Numbered from the stretch's first letter, positions 1 to 8,389 are shown. The stretch: 31,711 bases of DNA from an uncultured Geobacter sp. (GCA_937886325.1 CALABV010000129.1:1-31711), one strand, 5' to 3'. Program-made: numbers and translations. Notes: generated by a model from the sequence alone, not told the origin.

Positions 1-76
1 GATGCTGTTTCCTGGGTTTCTTGCGGTGCCGTGCTCACCGACCGGGATGCTGTTTGCTGGATTTCTTCTGGCGCCG
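1..76. repeat. degenerate 45-bp-spaced direct repeat at the window edge
   Basis: Bases 1-31 and 46-76 align with about 26 of 31 positions identical; both begin GATGCTGTTT and end GCCG. The period is 45 bp. It lies upstream of the helix-hairpin-helix gene. The repeat may continue to the left, outside the window, so its copy number and nature (tandem repeat or the tail of a repeated coding or regulatory unit) cannot be decided here. Confidence 0.45.
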
Positions 77-164
77 CGCGGGACCGTCCTTTCCGGCAGT
101 GGTTTTGCGACCCGGGCAGCACAGGGGAGAAACGCATGGCGGGAAAAGGTGGTCAGGAGGGGAA

Positions 165-692
165 ATGAACAGTGACGTGAAAGAAGTAACACGGTTGAGG
201 GGTGTCGGGCCGGTTCTGGGTCGGCGATTGGTTGAGGCGGGCCTGGCCGGATTCGATGCAATTGTCGAGGCAGGCGAGGAGGGGTTGAAAGTCATCCAGG
301 GTCTGAACCCGCGCATGATTCCCTCGATTCTCTCCCAGGCAGCCGAGATGAATGCCGCCGCCGCTGAGGGCGCCCGTGAACAGGCCCTCCTGGAGATACG
401 ACAACGTATTGATCATATTGCGGTGACGGTACAGGATATGGCCGCGCGGGTGAGGGAACTGCCCGAAACGGAGAGTATCGGGACGGTCGGCGTAAAGATC
501 GAGGTCGAGATCTTCAGGATTCTGGCGTTGCTGGACAAGCTGAAAGCCAGGATGGGAAGGAAGAAGAAGAGGACCGCGAAGGGTCTTGAACGCGCCGAGA
601 AGCGTCTCGCTTCCCTTGAGGGAGCAGGGCCGGCTGATATCCGGAAGGGATTGAAAAAGTCGCGAAGATCGCTGGAGCGGATTTTCGCGTAA
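165..692 (+). CDS. helix-hairpin-helix domain protein (175 aa)
   Basis: The start is the ATG at 165, preceded by AGGAGGGG at 155-162. The reading frame stays open back to 21, but that upstream part has no ribosome binding site and looks non-coding. The N-terminus (about residues 5-50) carries a helix-hairpin-helix fold signature (LRGVGPVLGRRLVEAG, then a second helix pair), as in non-specific DNA-binding or polymerase/ligase-associated HhH domains. The rest is predicted helical and coiled-coil, with a strongly basic C-terminus rich in Lys and Arg (residues about 125-175). Seen: HhH plus a basic helical tail. Inference: a small nucleic-acid-binding or scaffold protein. It lies 15 bases before the CHAD gene (start 708) in the same direction, so it is probably co-transcribed with the CHAD and Ppx genes. 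A specific role is not known to me. Confidence 0.8.
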   Translation: MNSDVKEVTRLRGVGPVLGRRLVEAGLAGFDAIVEAGEEGLKVIQGLNPRMIPSILSQAAEMNAAAAEGAREQALLEIRQRIDHIAVTVQDMAARVRELPETESIGTVGVKIEVEIFRILALLDKLKARMGRKKKRTAKGLERAEKRLASLEGAGPADIRKGLKKSRRSLERIFA

Positions 693-707
693 GCGATGGA
701 GACACTC

Positions 708-1598
708 ATGACCCTGATGAAGAAGACACCACTATGGATTGCGGCGCGTGGTCTTCTTGCCGAGCGGGGAGCCGATTTTTTTCGTTGCTGGGAGCAGACG
801 GCCGCGTCTTTCGATGCCGAGGATATCCACGACCTGCGGGTGGCGTCGAGACGTCTCCGTGAGGGCCTGACTCTCTTTTCGCCCTGCTATCCACGGGAGG
901 AGATATCACGGCTCCGCAAGAGCATCAGAAAGATCACCGACATTCTCGGCGACCTTCGCAATATCGACGAGGGCCTGGCGTTTTTCAGGAACGAAGCGGA
1001 CGAACTGGGGCCGGAACACGGGGGGGAACTGACCGGCTGTATCGCACGATATGAAAAAAACCGCGAGGAGTCCCGGAAAATGCTGAAACGGGACCTCCGC
1101 CGGATGAGCCCCCGAACCCTCAGGAAGTCGTTCGTCAGGACCATCGGTCACCCCTATCTGTTCGATCCTCCCCCTGGGTCGGCGGATCCCTTTTCGGCAA
1201 TTGAGGACTTCGCCCGGGAGACTGTCGATATCCGGCTGGAGCCCGTGCTGGCCCTTGTTCCCCTTGCGCGCCGTCCGGAAGAGGCTGCGGCCCAGCACCG
1301 CCTGCGGATTGCCATCAAGCGCTACCGGTACCGCATGGAGGTGCTGTCGCCGCTTATGGAGGAAGGGTACCGGGAAGTCCATGGCCAGGTGAAGGCGTAC
1401 CAGGAGATCCTCGGCCGTCTCCACGACCTGGATGTCTTCAGAGAACTGATCTCGGGCATCGGGTTGACCGAGGGAACGGAACAGGCGCTTGCCGACCTGA
1501 TTGCCGTAAAAAGAGAGGGCGCTTTCGCGCAGTTTCAGGATATGCTGGAGAAAAACCCCCTCGACGCCATCGGCGCACGTGTCAGGAGCCTGCTGTGA
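708..1598 (+). CDS. CHAD domain protein (polyphosphate-associated)
   Basis: About 296 residues, nearly all one CHAD domain: a conserved histidine alpha-helical domain made of two four-helix bundle repeats lined with basic residues. The diagnostic motif IHDLRVASRRLREGL is near the N-terminus and a second half-repeat AAAQHRLRIAIKRYRYRMEV lies near residue 195. The conserved His and Arg/Lys residues are the ones that contact polyanions. CHAD proteins are known to bind inorganic polyphosphate and localise to polyP granules. The start at 708 is chosen because GGAG at 698-701 lies 6 bases upstream; ATG 696 is an alternative but lacks a ribosome binding site. The next gene, a Ppx/GppA phosphatase, overlaps its stop codon by GTGA, so the two are translationally coupled. 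This supports a joint role in polyP handling. Confidence 0.9.
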   Translation: MTLMKKTPLWIAARGLLAERGADFFRCWEQTAASFDAEDIHDLRVASRRLREGLTLFSPCYPREEISRLRKSIRKITDILGDLRNIDEGLAFFRNEADELGPEHGGELTGCIARYEKNREESRKMLKRDLRRMSPRTLRKSFVRTIGHPYLFDPPPGSADPFSAIEDFARETVDIRLEPVLALVPLARRPEEAAAQHRLRIAIKRYRYRMEVLSPLMEEGYREVHGQVKAYQEILGRLHDLDVFRELISGIGLTEGTEQALADLIAVKREGAFAQFQDMLEKNPLDAIGARVRSLL

Positions 1599-3166
1599 AA
1601 GGGAAAAACAAGCGGCTGGCCGCAATAGACATCGGAACCAATTCCATCCGCTGCATCGTGGTCGAGGCCTTCGAGGACGGCACGTTTCGGGTCCTTACCG
1701 ACGAAAAGGCCACGGTTCGTCTCGGCGAGAACCTGTTGCCGGGCGGGAGCATCGTGCCAGCTGCATGGCAGCGGGCCGTGGAGAGCCTCCAGCGCATGCA
1801 GAAGATCGCCGAAGGATACGGCGTGGATCTCGTGGAAGCGGTTGCCACGAGCGCAGTGCGCCGTGCAATCAACGGAGGCGAGTTCATCCGAGCCGTAGAG
1901 GAAAAGACCGGTATTCGCATCCAGGTGATATCCGGCGAGGAGGAGGCGCGGCTCGTTTCCCTGAGCGTCCTGAACAACTTCGACATGGAAGGGGTGCGGT
2001 ACGGAATGGTGGATATCGGCGGCGGCAGCCTCGAAATCGTCACCGCTCTCGGCACTCATGTGGAGGAATTCTACTCGCTGGAACTGGGGGCCGTGGCCAT
2101 GACCGAACGGTTCCTGCGCCGCGATCCGGTCACCGATGGTGACCTTGCAAAGCTCTTCAGGCATGTTCGCGGGTCGCTGAAGGAGGCCTTCGAGGGAGAA
2201 ACGGTAAAGGTCCAGTCTATCGTTGCCTCAGGAGGCACGATTACCTCCATCGCGTCCATGATTATGGCCATGCGGCGGGAGGGGTACGACACAGCCCACG
2301 GATACGAAGTGCTCCGTTCCGATATCGTGCACCTGCTCGCCATGCTCCAGAGGAAAGACCTCAAGGAGCGGAAGGAAATACCGGGTCTCAACCCGGACCG
2401 GGCCGACATCATTGTCTCCGGTGTCGCCGTTATCAGCGAGCTGATGCGGTTTTTCGACGCCAACACCCTTCGCGTCAATGAACGGGGTATCCGGGAAGGA
2501 CTTATTCTCGACAGTCTTCACAAACACGGTCTCAGCCGGAAAAAAGACCGCGGTCCCCGAAACTGGCAGGCGGCGGCGCTCGACTTCGCCCGTTCCTGCC
2601 TGGTCGATGAGGAACATGCCCGTCATGTGGCCAAACTGGCCCTGGAAATGTATGACGTCCTTGCCGTGCCCTTCGCCCTGGGGGAACGTGAGCGGCGTCT
2701 CCTGGAAACAGCGGCCCTGCTCCACGACGCCGGCTACTTCATCAGCTACACGAGCCATCACAAACACTCGTACCACCTCATCCGCCATGCGGACCTTCTC
2801 GGGTTCACCCCCCGCGACCGGGAGCTGATCGCCAATATCGCCCGCTACCACCGAAAGTCCCTGCCCAGGAAAAAGCATGAAAACTATGTACGGCTCGCGG
2901 AAGAGGACCGCACTCTGGTGTGCAGGCTGGGAGGGATCCTGAGACTCGCCGACGGTCTTGACCGGCGGCGCAGCAGCCTTGTGGAAAGGGTTGCGGCCAC
3001 CCTTACCCGGAGCGTGTTCCGGATCTCCCTGGAGGGTACCGAGGACCTTTCCGTCGAAGTATTCAGCGGCAGACAGAAGGGCGACCTCTTTGAGGACGCC
3101 TTCAAAAGAAAGCTCGACATCACCGTATCACACCAGCAGGCTCTTCCCTGCGGAACTTCCGGCTGA
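1595..3166 (+). CDS. ppx: Ppx/GppA family exopolyphosphatase with C-terminal HD domain
   Basis: 523 residues starting with GTG at 1595, overlapping the CHAD stop codon (GTGA); CAGGAG lies 6 bases upstream. The N-terminal half is an ASKHA-fold Ppx/GppA phosphatase: phosphate-1 loop AAIDIGTNSIRCIVVE (residues about 9-24), ISGEEEARL with the catalytic Glu region, phosphate-2 loop GMVDIGGGSLEIV, and ASGGTITSIAS for the adenosine-type motif. The C-terminal part (about 320-500) is an HD-like domain with H377-D378 in LLHDAG followed by further His residues (SHHKHSYHLIRHA). This matches long bacterial Ppx enzymes that hydrolyse terminal phosphates of polyphosphate and/or pppGpp. Context with CHAD favours polyP. 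Whether pppGpp is also a substrate cannot be told from the sequence. Confidence 0.92.
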   Translation: MKGKNKRLAAIDIGTNSIRCIVVEAFEDGTFRVLTDEKATVRLGENLLPGGSIVPAAWQRAVESLQRMQKIAEGYGVDLVEAVATSAVRRAINGGEFIRAVEEKTGIRIQVISGEEEARLVSLSVLNNFDMEGVRYGMVDIGGGSLEIVTALGTHVEEFYSLELGAVAMTERFLRRDPVTDGDLAKLFRHVRGSLKEAFEGETVKVQSIVASGGTITSIASMIMAMRREGYDTAHGYEVLRSDIVHLLAMLQRKDLKERKEIPGLNPDRADIIVSGVAVISELMRFFDANTLRVNERGIREGLILDSLHKHGLSRKKDRGPRNWQAAALDFARSCLVDEEHARHVAKLALEMYDVLAVPFALGERERRLLETAALLHDAGYFISYTSHHKHSYHLIRHADLLGFTPRDRELIANIARYHRKSLPRKKHENYVRLAEEDRTLVCRLGGILRLADGLDRRRSSLVERVAATLTRSVFRISLEGTEDLSVEVFSGRQKGDLFEDAFKRKLDITVSHQQALPCGTSG

Positions 3167-3275
3167 CGCCGAGCCGGATCGCCGGCCTGTTCAAGCCCGG
3201 TTCGCCCCGCAGGGCGTACCCGGAGAAATACGTGCTTTCCACAAGCCCCTTGCTGGCGTATGCGTTTGCCCCGCG

Positions 3276-4103
3276 CTACTGTCTTATCTTGTTATTCAGG
3301 GCGAACAACGAGTCTTCCAACTCACCCACCAGCCGCGCGAACTTCGGGTCTCTGCGGATCTCCCGTTCCCGGTGGAGGGGGAGATCCACCTTGTACCGCT
3401 CCACGATCCGGCCCGGGTTCGCGTCCATGATATAGATGTCGTCGCCGAGAAAGACCGCCTCCTGAATGTCGTGGGTCACGAAGATGATGGTGATGTTGCG
3501 CGGCTCCCAGATGCTTTTCAGGAGCAGCTGCATCTTGGTGCGGGTGTGGATGTCGAGGGCGCCGAACGGCTCATCCATGAGGATGATGTTCGGGTCCCGC
3601 ATCAGTGCCCGGGCGATGGCGATGCGCTGCAGTTGTCCCCCGGACAGGACCTGGTCGCTGGCGTACTTGTCCATGTGATCCTGCAGTCCAACCATCTCAA
3701 GCATCGCCTTGGCCTTGTCCCGTCCCTCCTTCGTAATCTCCCCCTGTATTTCCAGCGGCAGCATCACGTTTTCCAGTACGGTCCTCCAGTAGAGGTTGGA
3801 GTACCGCTGGAATACCATGGGATAGCAGCAGGAGATCGGTTTTTCGTTTACCAGCACGTCGCCCGACGTAGGCTTCAAAAGTCCCGCGATAAAGTTGAGG
3901 ATAGTGGATTTGCCGCATCCGGACACGCCGAGGATAACGACGAACTGACCGCGATCGGGATAGTCTTCGATGAGAAGGTTGAAATCCTGGATGATATATT
4001 TCTTGCCGTCGAAGGTGTGGGACACATTCTTCAACTCGATGACATTGGGGAGGGTCGACTTCTTGCGCTCCGCCGTTTCGGTGTCGTTTCCCTGGGCCGT
4101 CAT
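3276..4103 (-). CDS. ABC transporter ATPase (NitT/TauT/SsuB type)
   Basis: 275 residues. The start is the ATG at 4103, with AAGGAG at 4110-4115 6 bases upstream; an upstream TTG at 4109 is in frame but lies inside the leader. All ABC ATPase motifs are intact: Walker A GVSGCGKST (residues about 59-67), Q-loop MVFQRYSNLYW, signature LSGGQLQRIAIARAL, Walker B IILMDEPFGALD and H-loop FVTHDIQEAVF. Overall it resembles the TauB/SsuB/NrtD importer family. It is the last gene of the six-gene operon and follows the permease by 10 bases. With that permease and the OmpA-fused binding protein it should form an importer or an energised envelope complex; the substrate is unknown. It converges with ppx and no clear terminator is visible in 3167-3275. 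Confidence 0.92.
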   Translation of the reverse strand: MTAQGNDTETAERKKSTLPNVIELKNVSHTFDGKKYIIQDFNLLIEDYPDRGQFVVILGVSGCGKSTILNFIAGLLKPTSGDVLVNEKPISCCYPMVFQRYSNLYWRTVLENVMLPLEIQGEITKEGRDKAKAMLEMVGLQDHMDKYASDQVLSGGQLQRIAIARALMRDPNIILMDEPFGALDIHTRTKMQLLLKSIWEPRNITIIFVTHDIQEAVFLGDDIYIMDANPGRIVERYKVDLPLHREREIRRDPKFARLVGELEDSLFALNNKIRQ

Positions 4104-4113
4104 GGTCAACTCC

Positions 4114-4902
4114 TTACTTTTTCAGGTATTTATACGGGAACAGCATCCTGTCTGCGAAGAGAAGGACCCTGTCCTGGAGAAATCCGATTAGAACGATTGT
4201 CAGGAGGATGGCGAAGACCTTGTCGATGCGGGACTGGCGGGCCGCGATATACGAAAGCGCGCCGACGCCGCCGCCGTTGGCGTTGACCATCTCCGCCACA
4301 ACGATATAGGTCCAGGAAAGGGCCGCCAGCACGCGGATGCTGTCGAACACCCGGGAAATGACCGCCGGGATGAACACCAGCCTGATGGTCTGCCATTTGG
4401 AGGCCCCCAGGGTGGTTACGGCCTGGACGTAGACCTCCTCAATCTCGTCGACTTTCTGGATGACGACCGGCAGCAGGAATAGGAAGATGGAAAAGGCGAG
4501 AAACTGCACCTTCATGTTGGTCTCGATGCCGAACCAGGCGATGAAGACGCCAACCACGGCGGTGAGCGGAATGAAGCGGCCCGCGGTGATATAGCCGCCG
4601 GTCATGGTGCGGAATACGGGAAAAAGCCCGATGATGAAGCCGAGGGGGATCGCCAGGGCTATGGCTTCGAGAAGCCCCAGGGTATTCAGGTACAGGGAAA
4701 ATGCGGCGTTTCTGACCAGGGCGTCATTGTAGTGCAGTTCACCGAAGGATGTCAGGACCCGCAGCGGCGAAGGGAGTATGCTTCTGGGGATGAGGCCTCC
4801 CTCGGTAATGGCCGCCCATATGGCCAGCAGGATGACCGTGCCGGCAACGGCGATAACGGTCTTCGTTCTTTTCGGCAGTGTCCCTCTCAGCTGGAAATAC
4901 AT
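4114..4902 (-). CDS. ABC transporter permease (BPD inner-membrane component)
   Basis: 262 residues. I choose the ATG at 4902 because GGAGG at 4911-4915 lies 8 bases upstream; the longer ATG at 4917 would place that ribosome binding site inside the coding region. The protein has about six transmembrane segments and a binding-protein-dependent permease domain. The cytoplasmic coupling (EAA-like) loop is visible as AVTTLGASKWQTIRLVFIP. It is closest in style to TauC/SsuC permeases. Translation begins just after an intrinsic terminator hairpin (4923-4953), so its expression relative to the upstream binding protein may be reduced or conditional. A homodimer with the ATPase encoded downstream is the expected architecture. 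Confidence 0.9.
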   Translation of the reverse strand: MYFQLRGTLPKRTKTVIAVAGTVILLAIWAAITEGGLIPRSILPSPLRVLTSFGELHYNDALVRNAAFSLYLNTLGLLEAIALAIPLGFIIGLFPVFRTMTGGYITAGRFIPLTAVVGVFIAWFGIETNMKVQFLAFSIFLFLLPVVIQKVDEIEEVYVQAVTTLGASKWQTIRLVFIPAVISRVFDSIRVLAALSWTYIVVAEMVNANGGGVGALSYIAARQSRIDKVFAILLTIVLIGFLQDRVLLFADRMLFPYKYLKK

Positions 4903-4922
4903 CGGAAAAACCTCCATTGACG

Positions 4923-4953
4923 AAAAAGGGAAGGCAGCCGGAACCGCCTTCCC
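4923..4953 (-). terminator. intrinsic terminator inside the six-gene operon
   Basis: On the minus strand, GGGAAGGC (4953-4946) pairs perfectly with GCCTTCCC (4935-4928) across a 10-base loop, followed at once by TTTTT (4927-4923). It lies after the OmpA-fused binding-protein gene and 20 bases before the permease ATG (4902). An intra-operon terminator here would give more binding protein than transporter, as is common for ABC operons, or could act as an attenuator. Confidence 0.75.
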
Positions 4954-4969
4954 CCCTTTTCAGCCGTGC

Positions 4970-6532
4970 CTAATTCAGGAGCGAGAATTCCGTCCTTCGA
5001 TTCTTGGCCCGGCACTCTTCCGTGTCGTTGGCTTCGCAGCCGGGGACCGGCTTGTCCGCTCCGTTGCCCACGATCACGAATCGCTGCCGATCGAAGCCGT
5101 ATTTCTCGGCCAGGAAGTTTGCGACCGAGTTGGCCCGGGCATAGGACAGCCTTCGGTTGGCCTGGGCGCTCCCCACGCTGTCCGTGTTCCCCTCGATGCG
5201 GATCCGGGTCTGGGAGAACTGACGCGCGGTGTCGGCGAAGCCCATGTCGATGATGGTCTTGCCGTCCTCGGTCAGCCGGGCGGAACCGGAGGCATAGGTG
5301 ACACTGAGGGGTTTGTTGGCGTACGCCTGGGCCCTTTCGTCCGCCTTGGTCGGCGCGGCGAAGCGGACGGTCCCCTCCGCGTCGTTGCCCGGCCCGGTTA
5401 GCCGTATCGCCTGGACAAGCGAACTGTCGGCCACGTTTCTCCATGGCGGGATGGTGCTGGGTGCGAGATTGATTCGGGCGTACATCCGATTCATCTTGTT
5501 GTACAGGTCTTCACCCTTCACGCCCCGATAGGAACTGTTAAGGCCGAAGAAGTCCATGTTGTCGCCCAGGGTTGCCAGTCGGACATTGTCGATGGAGATG
5601 CGGGCCAGGGACTCGTCAATCTTCAGCCCCTTCATGAGAATCTTGATGGCTTCTTCCTTGGCCGAGGGGTTGGTGTTGATCTCGGCGGCGCCCTGCAGCC
5701 AGCCTTCGATGACCTTCTGCACGGTTTCCCGGTTGGCGTCCAGATACTTTTTCTTCACGAAAAAGATGTCGGCGATGATGTTGCCCGCCTTCTTCGTGCT
5801 CACCAGGATTTTAGAGCCGGCGACGCTCTTCACGCAATCGGCGTCGTCGGGCGACCAGACCACCGCCGCGTCTACCGCGCCGGATTTGAACATCTGGGCC
5901 GCCGCGATTGCCGAGTCCGTAGTCTTGATGGCCTTTTCGCTATAGGGGATGCCCCCGGCGTCGAAGGTGTTCAGGAGGAAGGAATGGGACGGCGTTCCCA
6001 GGGCAACGGCGATGGTGGCGTTTTCAAGCTGTTTCACGTTGTTTATGCCGTGCTTCACCACGATGGCGTCGCCGCCGCGGCTCCAGTCCGCCTGCAGCAC
6101 GATCTGCGGGTCGTATTCCTTCAGGCCGTCCACCTCGGTGGGGAAGGAGTCGGCCGTTCCCCAGAGCATGTCGATCTTGTCAGCCTTCCAGGCATCCCGC
6201 GACGCCTTGAAGTCGTCGATAACGACGAATTCCACGAGGATCCCCTTTTCCTTGAAGTAGCGGGAGGCGGTTGACGCTTCGAAGCCGCCGTTGTAATACT
6301 GGCCGCCCGCGTACCCGCCCCAGGTGACCACGCCAACCCTGACAAGGGGGGCGCCGCTCTCGGCGGCCTTCTTCGCCTCGTCGGACAGCGCCGAACTCCC
6401 GGCCGTCTTCGCCTTTGGCGCAATCTTTTTCATCAGTCCGTACTTGTCCGCCACTTTGTACCCGGCAAAGGCAAGGCCAATCACCATCAGAATAATAATC
6501 GCTTTGACAACGGGCCGTACTTCTCGTGCCAT
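4970..6532 (-). CDS. membrane-anchored substrate-binding protein fused to OmpA peptidoglycan-binding domain
   Basis: 520 residues with three parts. (1) An N-terminal uncleaved-looking transmembrane anchor (VKAIIILMVIGLAFAGYKVA, residues about 9-28) with no lipobox and no clear signal peptidase site. (2) A NitT/TauA-like periplasmic binding fold (about 60-380), recognisable from VRVGVVTWGGYAGGQYYNGG near the start, the DMLWGTADSF segment and repeated NMT1-type motifs. (3) A C-terminal OmpA-like domain (about 400-520) with the peptidoglycan-binding residues in RIEGNTDSVGS and the terminal AKNRRTEFSLLN. The start ATG 6532 follows GGGGGGAGAAC. Known families: SBP_bac/NMT1 and OmpA_C. Inference: the ligand receptor is tethered at one end to the inner membrane and at the other to the cell wall, an unusual arrangement. 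Similar proteins are often labelled phosphate-type SBP/OmpA, but nothing here proves phosphate. Confidence 0.9.
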   Translation of the reverse strand: MAREVRPVVKAIIILMVIGLAFAGYKVADKYGLMKKIAPKAKTAGSSALSDEAKKAAESGAPLVRVGVVTWGGYAGGQYYNGGFEASTASRYFKEKGILVEFVVIDDFKASRDAWKADKIDMLWGTADSFPTEVDGLKEYDPQIVLQADWSRGGDAIVVKHGINNVKQLENATIAVALGTPSHSFLLNTFDAGGIPYSEKAIKTTDSAIAAAQMFKSGAVDAAVVWSPDDADCVKSVAGSKILVSTKKAGNIIADIFFVKKKYLDANRETVQKVIEGWLQGAAEINTNPSAKEEAIKILMKGLKIDESLARISIDNVRLATLGDNMDFFGLNSSYRGVKGEDLYNKMNRMYARINLAPSTIPPWRNVADSSLVQAIRLTGPGNDAEGTVRFAAPTKADERAQAYANKPLSVTYASGSARLTEDGKTIIDMGFADTARQFSQTRIRIEGNTDSVGSAQANRRLSYARANSVANFLAEKYGFDRQRFVIVGNGADKPVPGCEANDTEECRAKNRRTEFSLLN

Positions 6533-6582
6533 GTTCTCCCCCCTTTGAATGATTATGTGTGCCTATTCAGGCTGCTGGACTG

Positions 6583-6640
6583 AAGGCCGAAGGCTGAAGG
6601 AAGATCCTGCGGAAGATGAAGAACTTCAGCCTTCAGCCTT
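6583..6640. repeat. inverted repeat built from CTGAAGG heptamers
   Basis: The left arm 6583-6599 and right arm 6624-6640 are 17-base inverted copies with one mismatch, separated by 24 bases. Each arm is made of overlapping CTGAAGG/CCTTCAG heptamers. It occupies the 127-base gap between the OmpA-fused binding protein and the upstream coiled-coil gene, inside the operon. The same heptamer recurs at 15279-15308. It could form an mRNA hairpin, giving processing or stability control, but it has no U-tract and so is not a terminator. Confidence 0.7.
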
Positions 6641-6659
6641 GCCACCTGAGAAGAAACGG

Positions 6660-7706
6660 TTACTTAATCAGTTCCTCGTAGTCCAGGTCTTCCTTTTTCT
6701 TCGCCTCGACCGGAACCTTTTCGCGCTCTACCGGTTTTTCCAGGTCGAGGAGAAGGTTCGGATCCCCTGCCTGGGCGATGAGGAGCTTTTTCTGGTCGCC
6801 CAGCAGGATTGAGTCGCCCTTCTTTTCCCATTCCTCCAGCTTCTTCATCGCTTCCTCCTCGTAGATCCCGTTCTGCAGGTCCACGGATTCGATGAAGCTC
6901 TGGGAAATGGTCATGAAGTTTTCGATCTCGCCCAGCTTCTTTCCGTAGTCGTCGGCCAGGTACTCCATGGCCATGTCGAACACTTCCTTCTTGTCCTTTT
7001 CCCCGCTGATAATCTTCGAGGCATTCTTGTACGCGGAATAGGACGCGAGGATAGCCTCCCTTTCGCGGGTCTTGACGTCCACCTCGTCGCTCATGTCCTC
7101 GATCAGGACCAGGCACGTTTCGTACATCTTGACCAGCACGCGATAGAGCAGTTCCATCCTCTGGTAGAGGTTCTGCAGGGTCAGGTTGGACTCCTCCAGT
7201 CGTCCGGCCTTTCTCGCCTTCAGCACGAACACTGCGTTTTTGTCGCTCTTCCGCGCCGCGTCCGCCATCTTCAGGGCGTCAATCCTGTTTTTCTCGTTCT
7301 GGTTGATGGTGTCCTGCAACTTGCGCATCTGGCCGCGCAGGTTGCCGATCTGCTCGTACATCTCCCGGGCGTTGTCTTTCAGCTTGTCCACGTAATTCTT
7401 GAGGATGCCGATGGGGTCAATGGTCACGAATATGCTGGTGATGGCCCGCATGACGCTCTTGTAGGCATACCAGCACAGGGAGCGGAAGCGTTTGTCGGTG
7501 AGGACGTAGACGATAACGAAGAGCGCCACGCCGAGGCCGATTGCCGTAATGGTGTTCTGCAGCAGGGTGATGATGAACGGCAGCAGCTTGTACAGGGCGA
7601 CTCCGCCAATCAGGAGAAGGGGAATGCCGAAGATCATGCCGGTGGTCCCCTCCGGCCTTTCCCAGAAAGACTTTGGCTTGAACGATTCAGGAATCTGCGG
7701 GATCAC
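6660..7706 (-). CDS. two-TM membrane protein with long cytoplasmic coiled coil (348 aa)
   Basis: GTG start at 7706, overlapping the stop of the upstream gene by GTGA and preceded by AAGGAGG, so translation is coupled. The N-terminus has two hydrophobic segments (about residues 25-45, GIPLLLIGGVALYKLLPFII, and 50-70, TITAIGLGVALFVIVYVL). A long charged helical region follows (about 95-330) with heptad-like coiled-coil stretches (KLKDNAREMYEQIGNLRGQM and onward) and a lysine/glutamate-rich tail. No enzymatic motif is visible. The layout superficially recalls membrane-stress scaffolds such as PspA- or XpaC/TelA-type proteins, but I do not assign it to any of these. Its fixed place between a coiled-coil partner and an SBP-OmpA/ABC transporter suggests it is a structural part of the same complex. 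Confidence 0.85.
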   Translation of the reverse strand: MIPQIPESFKPKSFWERPEGTTGMIFGIPLLLIGGVALYKLLPFIITLLQNTITAIGLGVALFVIVYVLTDKRFRSLCWYAYKSVMRAITSIFVTIDPIGILKNYVDKLKDNAREMYEQIGNLRGQMRKLQDTINQNEKNRIDALKMADAARKSDKNAVFVLKARKAGRLEESNLTLQNLYQRMELLYRVLVKMYETCLVLIEDMSDEVDVKTREREAILASYSAYKNASKIISGEKDKKEVFDMAMEYLADDYGKKLGEIENFMTISQSFIESVDLQNGIYEEEAMKKLEEWEKKGDSILLGDQKKLLIAQAGDPNLLLDLEKPVEREKVPVEAKKKEDLDYEELIK

Positions 7707-8389
7707 TGTTTTCCTCCTTGCAGGTATTTCATGATGGTTTCTTTCCGTTGGCCTACCTCGGCCTTCACCACCTCCACGGCGGAGAAGAAGTCCTTGCGCA
7801 CCGCCTCAATCTTCTCCGCCTTATCGGTAATGGATCGTTCGATATCTTTCTTTTCCGTTTCGAGAGCAGCCATCTGTTTCCGCAGGGATTCTACGGCCTC
7901 ATCCTTCCGGCGCAACTCATCCCGGCATTTCGCAAGCTCTTCTTCGCTCTGCCGTATGGTCGCGGTGAACTTCTCCTGTTCACCGTCCAGCGCACCCAGG
8001 GACTCGTCCATGGAACGGAGGATCTGGTCCAGGGTGATGCCGCTCGACTTGCTCACCGCCTTGAGCGCGGCAGCGTAGCGCGTGGCTTCATCCGAAATCA
8101 CCTCGGAGAGTGAATCGAACATCTCGCTGAACTGGGAATAGGCGCTTCCCTTGCCTTCGAGCGCCGCCTTCAGCTTTTCGTAGATCTTCCTGTCGACCGT
8201 TCGGGGAGCATCCGGGACAACGGCTGCCGGTTCCGTCTTTGGAGCGGGCTTGACCTCCTGCGGCTTTTGACCGGCCTCCTCCTGAACCGGCTGCGCCTCA
8301 TCTTCCCCGGATTTTTCAAAGATCAGGTCCTCCACGACTTTTCCGAGAGAACCGAACAGCCCTTCCTTCTTTTCCTGGTTATCATCCAT
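7703..8389 (-). CDS. cytoplasmic coiled-coil protein (228 aa), unknown function
   Basis: Start ATG 8389, with GGAG 7 bases upstream; the frame is open back to 8434 but the extra Arg-rich peptide has no ribosome binding site. There is no signal peptide or membrane segment. Residues about 20-65 are acidic, proline-rich and probably disordered. Residues about 75-220 are almost entirely helical with strong coiled-coil character (for example SEEELAKCRDELRRKDEAVE and onward). Its stop overlaps the GTG of the next gene, which also encodes a coiled-coil protein, so direct partnering is likely. I do not recognise the family. Confidence 0.82.
   Translation of the reverse strand: MDDNQEKKEGLFGSLGKVVEDLIFEKSGEDEAQPVQEEAGQKPQEVKPAPKTEPAAVVPDAPRTVDRKIYEKLKAALEGKGSAYSQFSEMFDSLSEVISDEATRYAAALKAVSKSSGITLDQILRSMDESLGALDGEQEKFTATIRQSEEELAKCRDELRRKDEAVESLRKQMAALETEKKDIERSITDKAEKIEAVRKDFFSAVEVVKAEVGQRKETIMKYLQGGKQ

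Noticed and set aside
2958..4286. 442-codon plus-strand frame bridging ppx and the ABC genes
   Set aside because: It overlaps the end of ppx in another frame and then runs antisense to the ATPase and permease.
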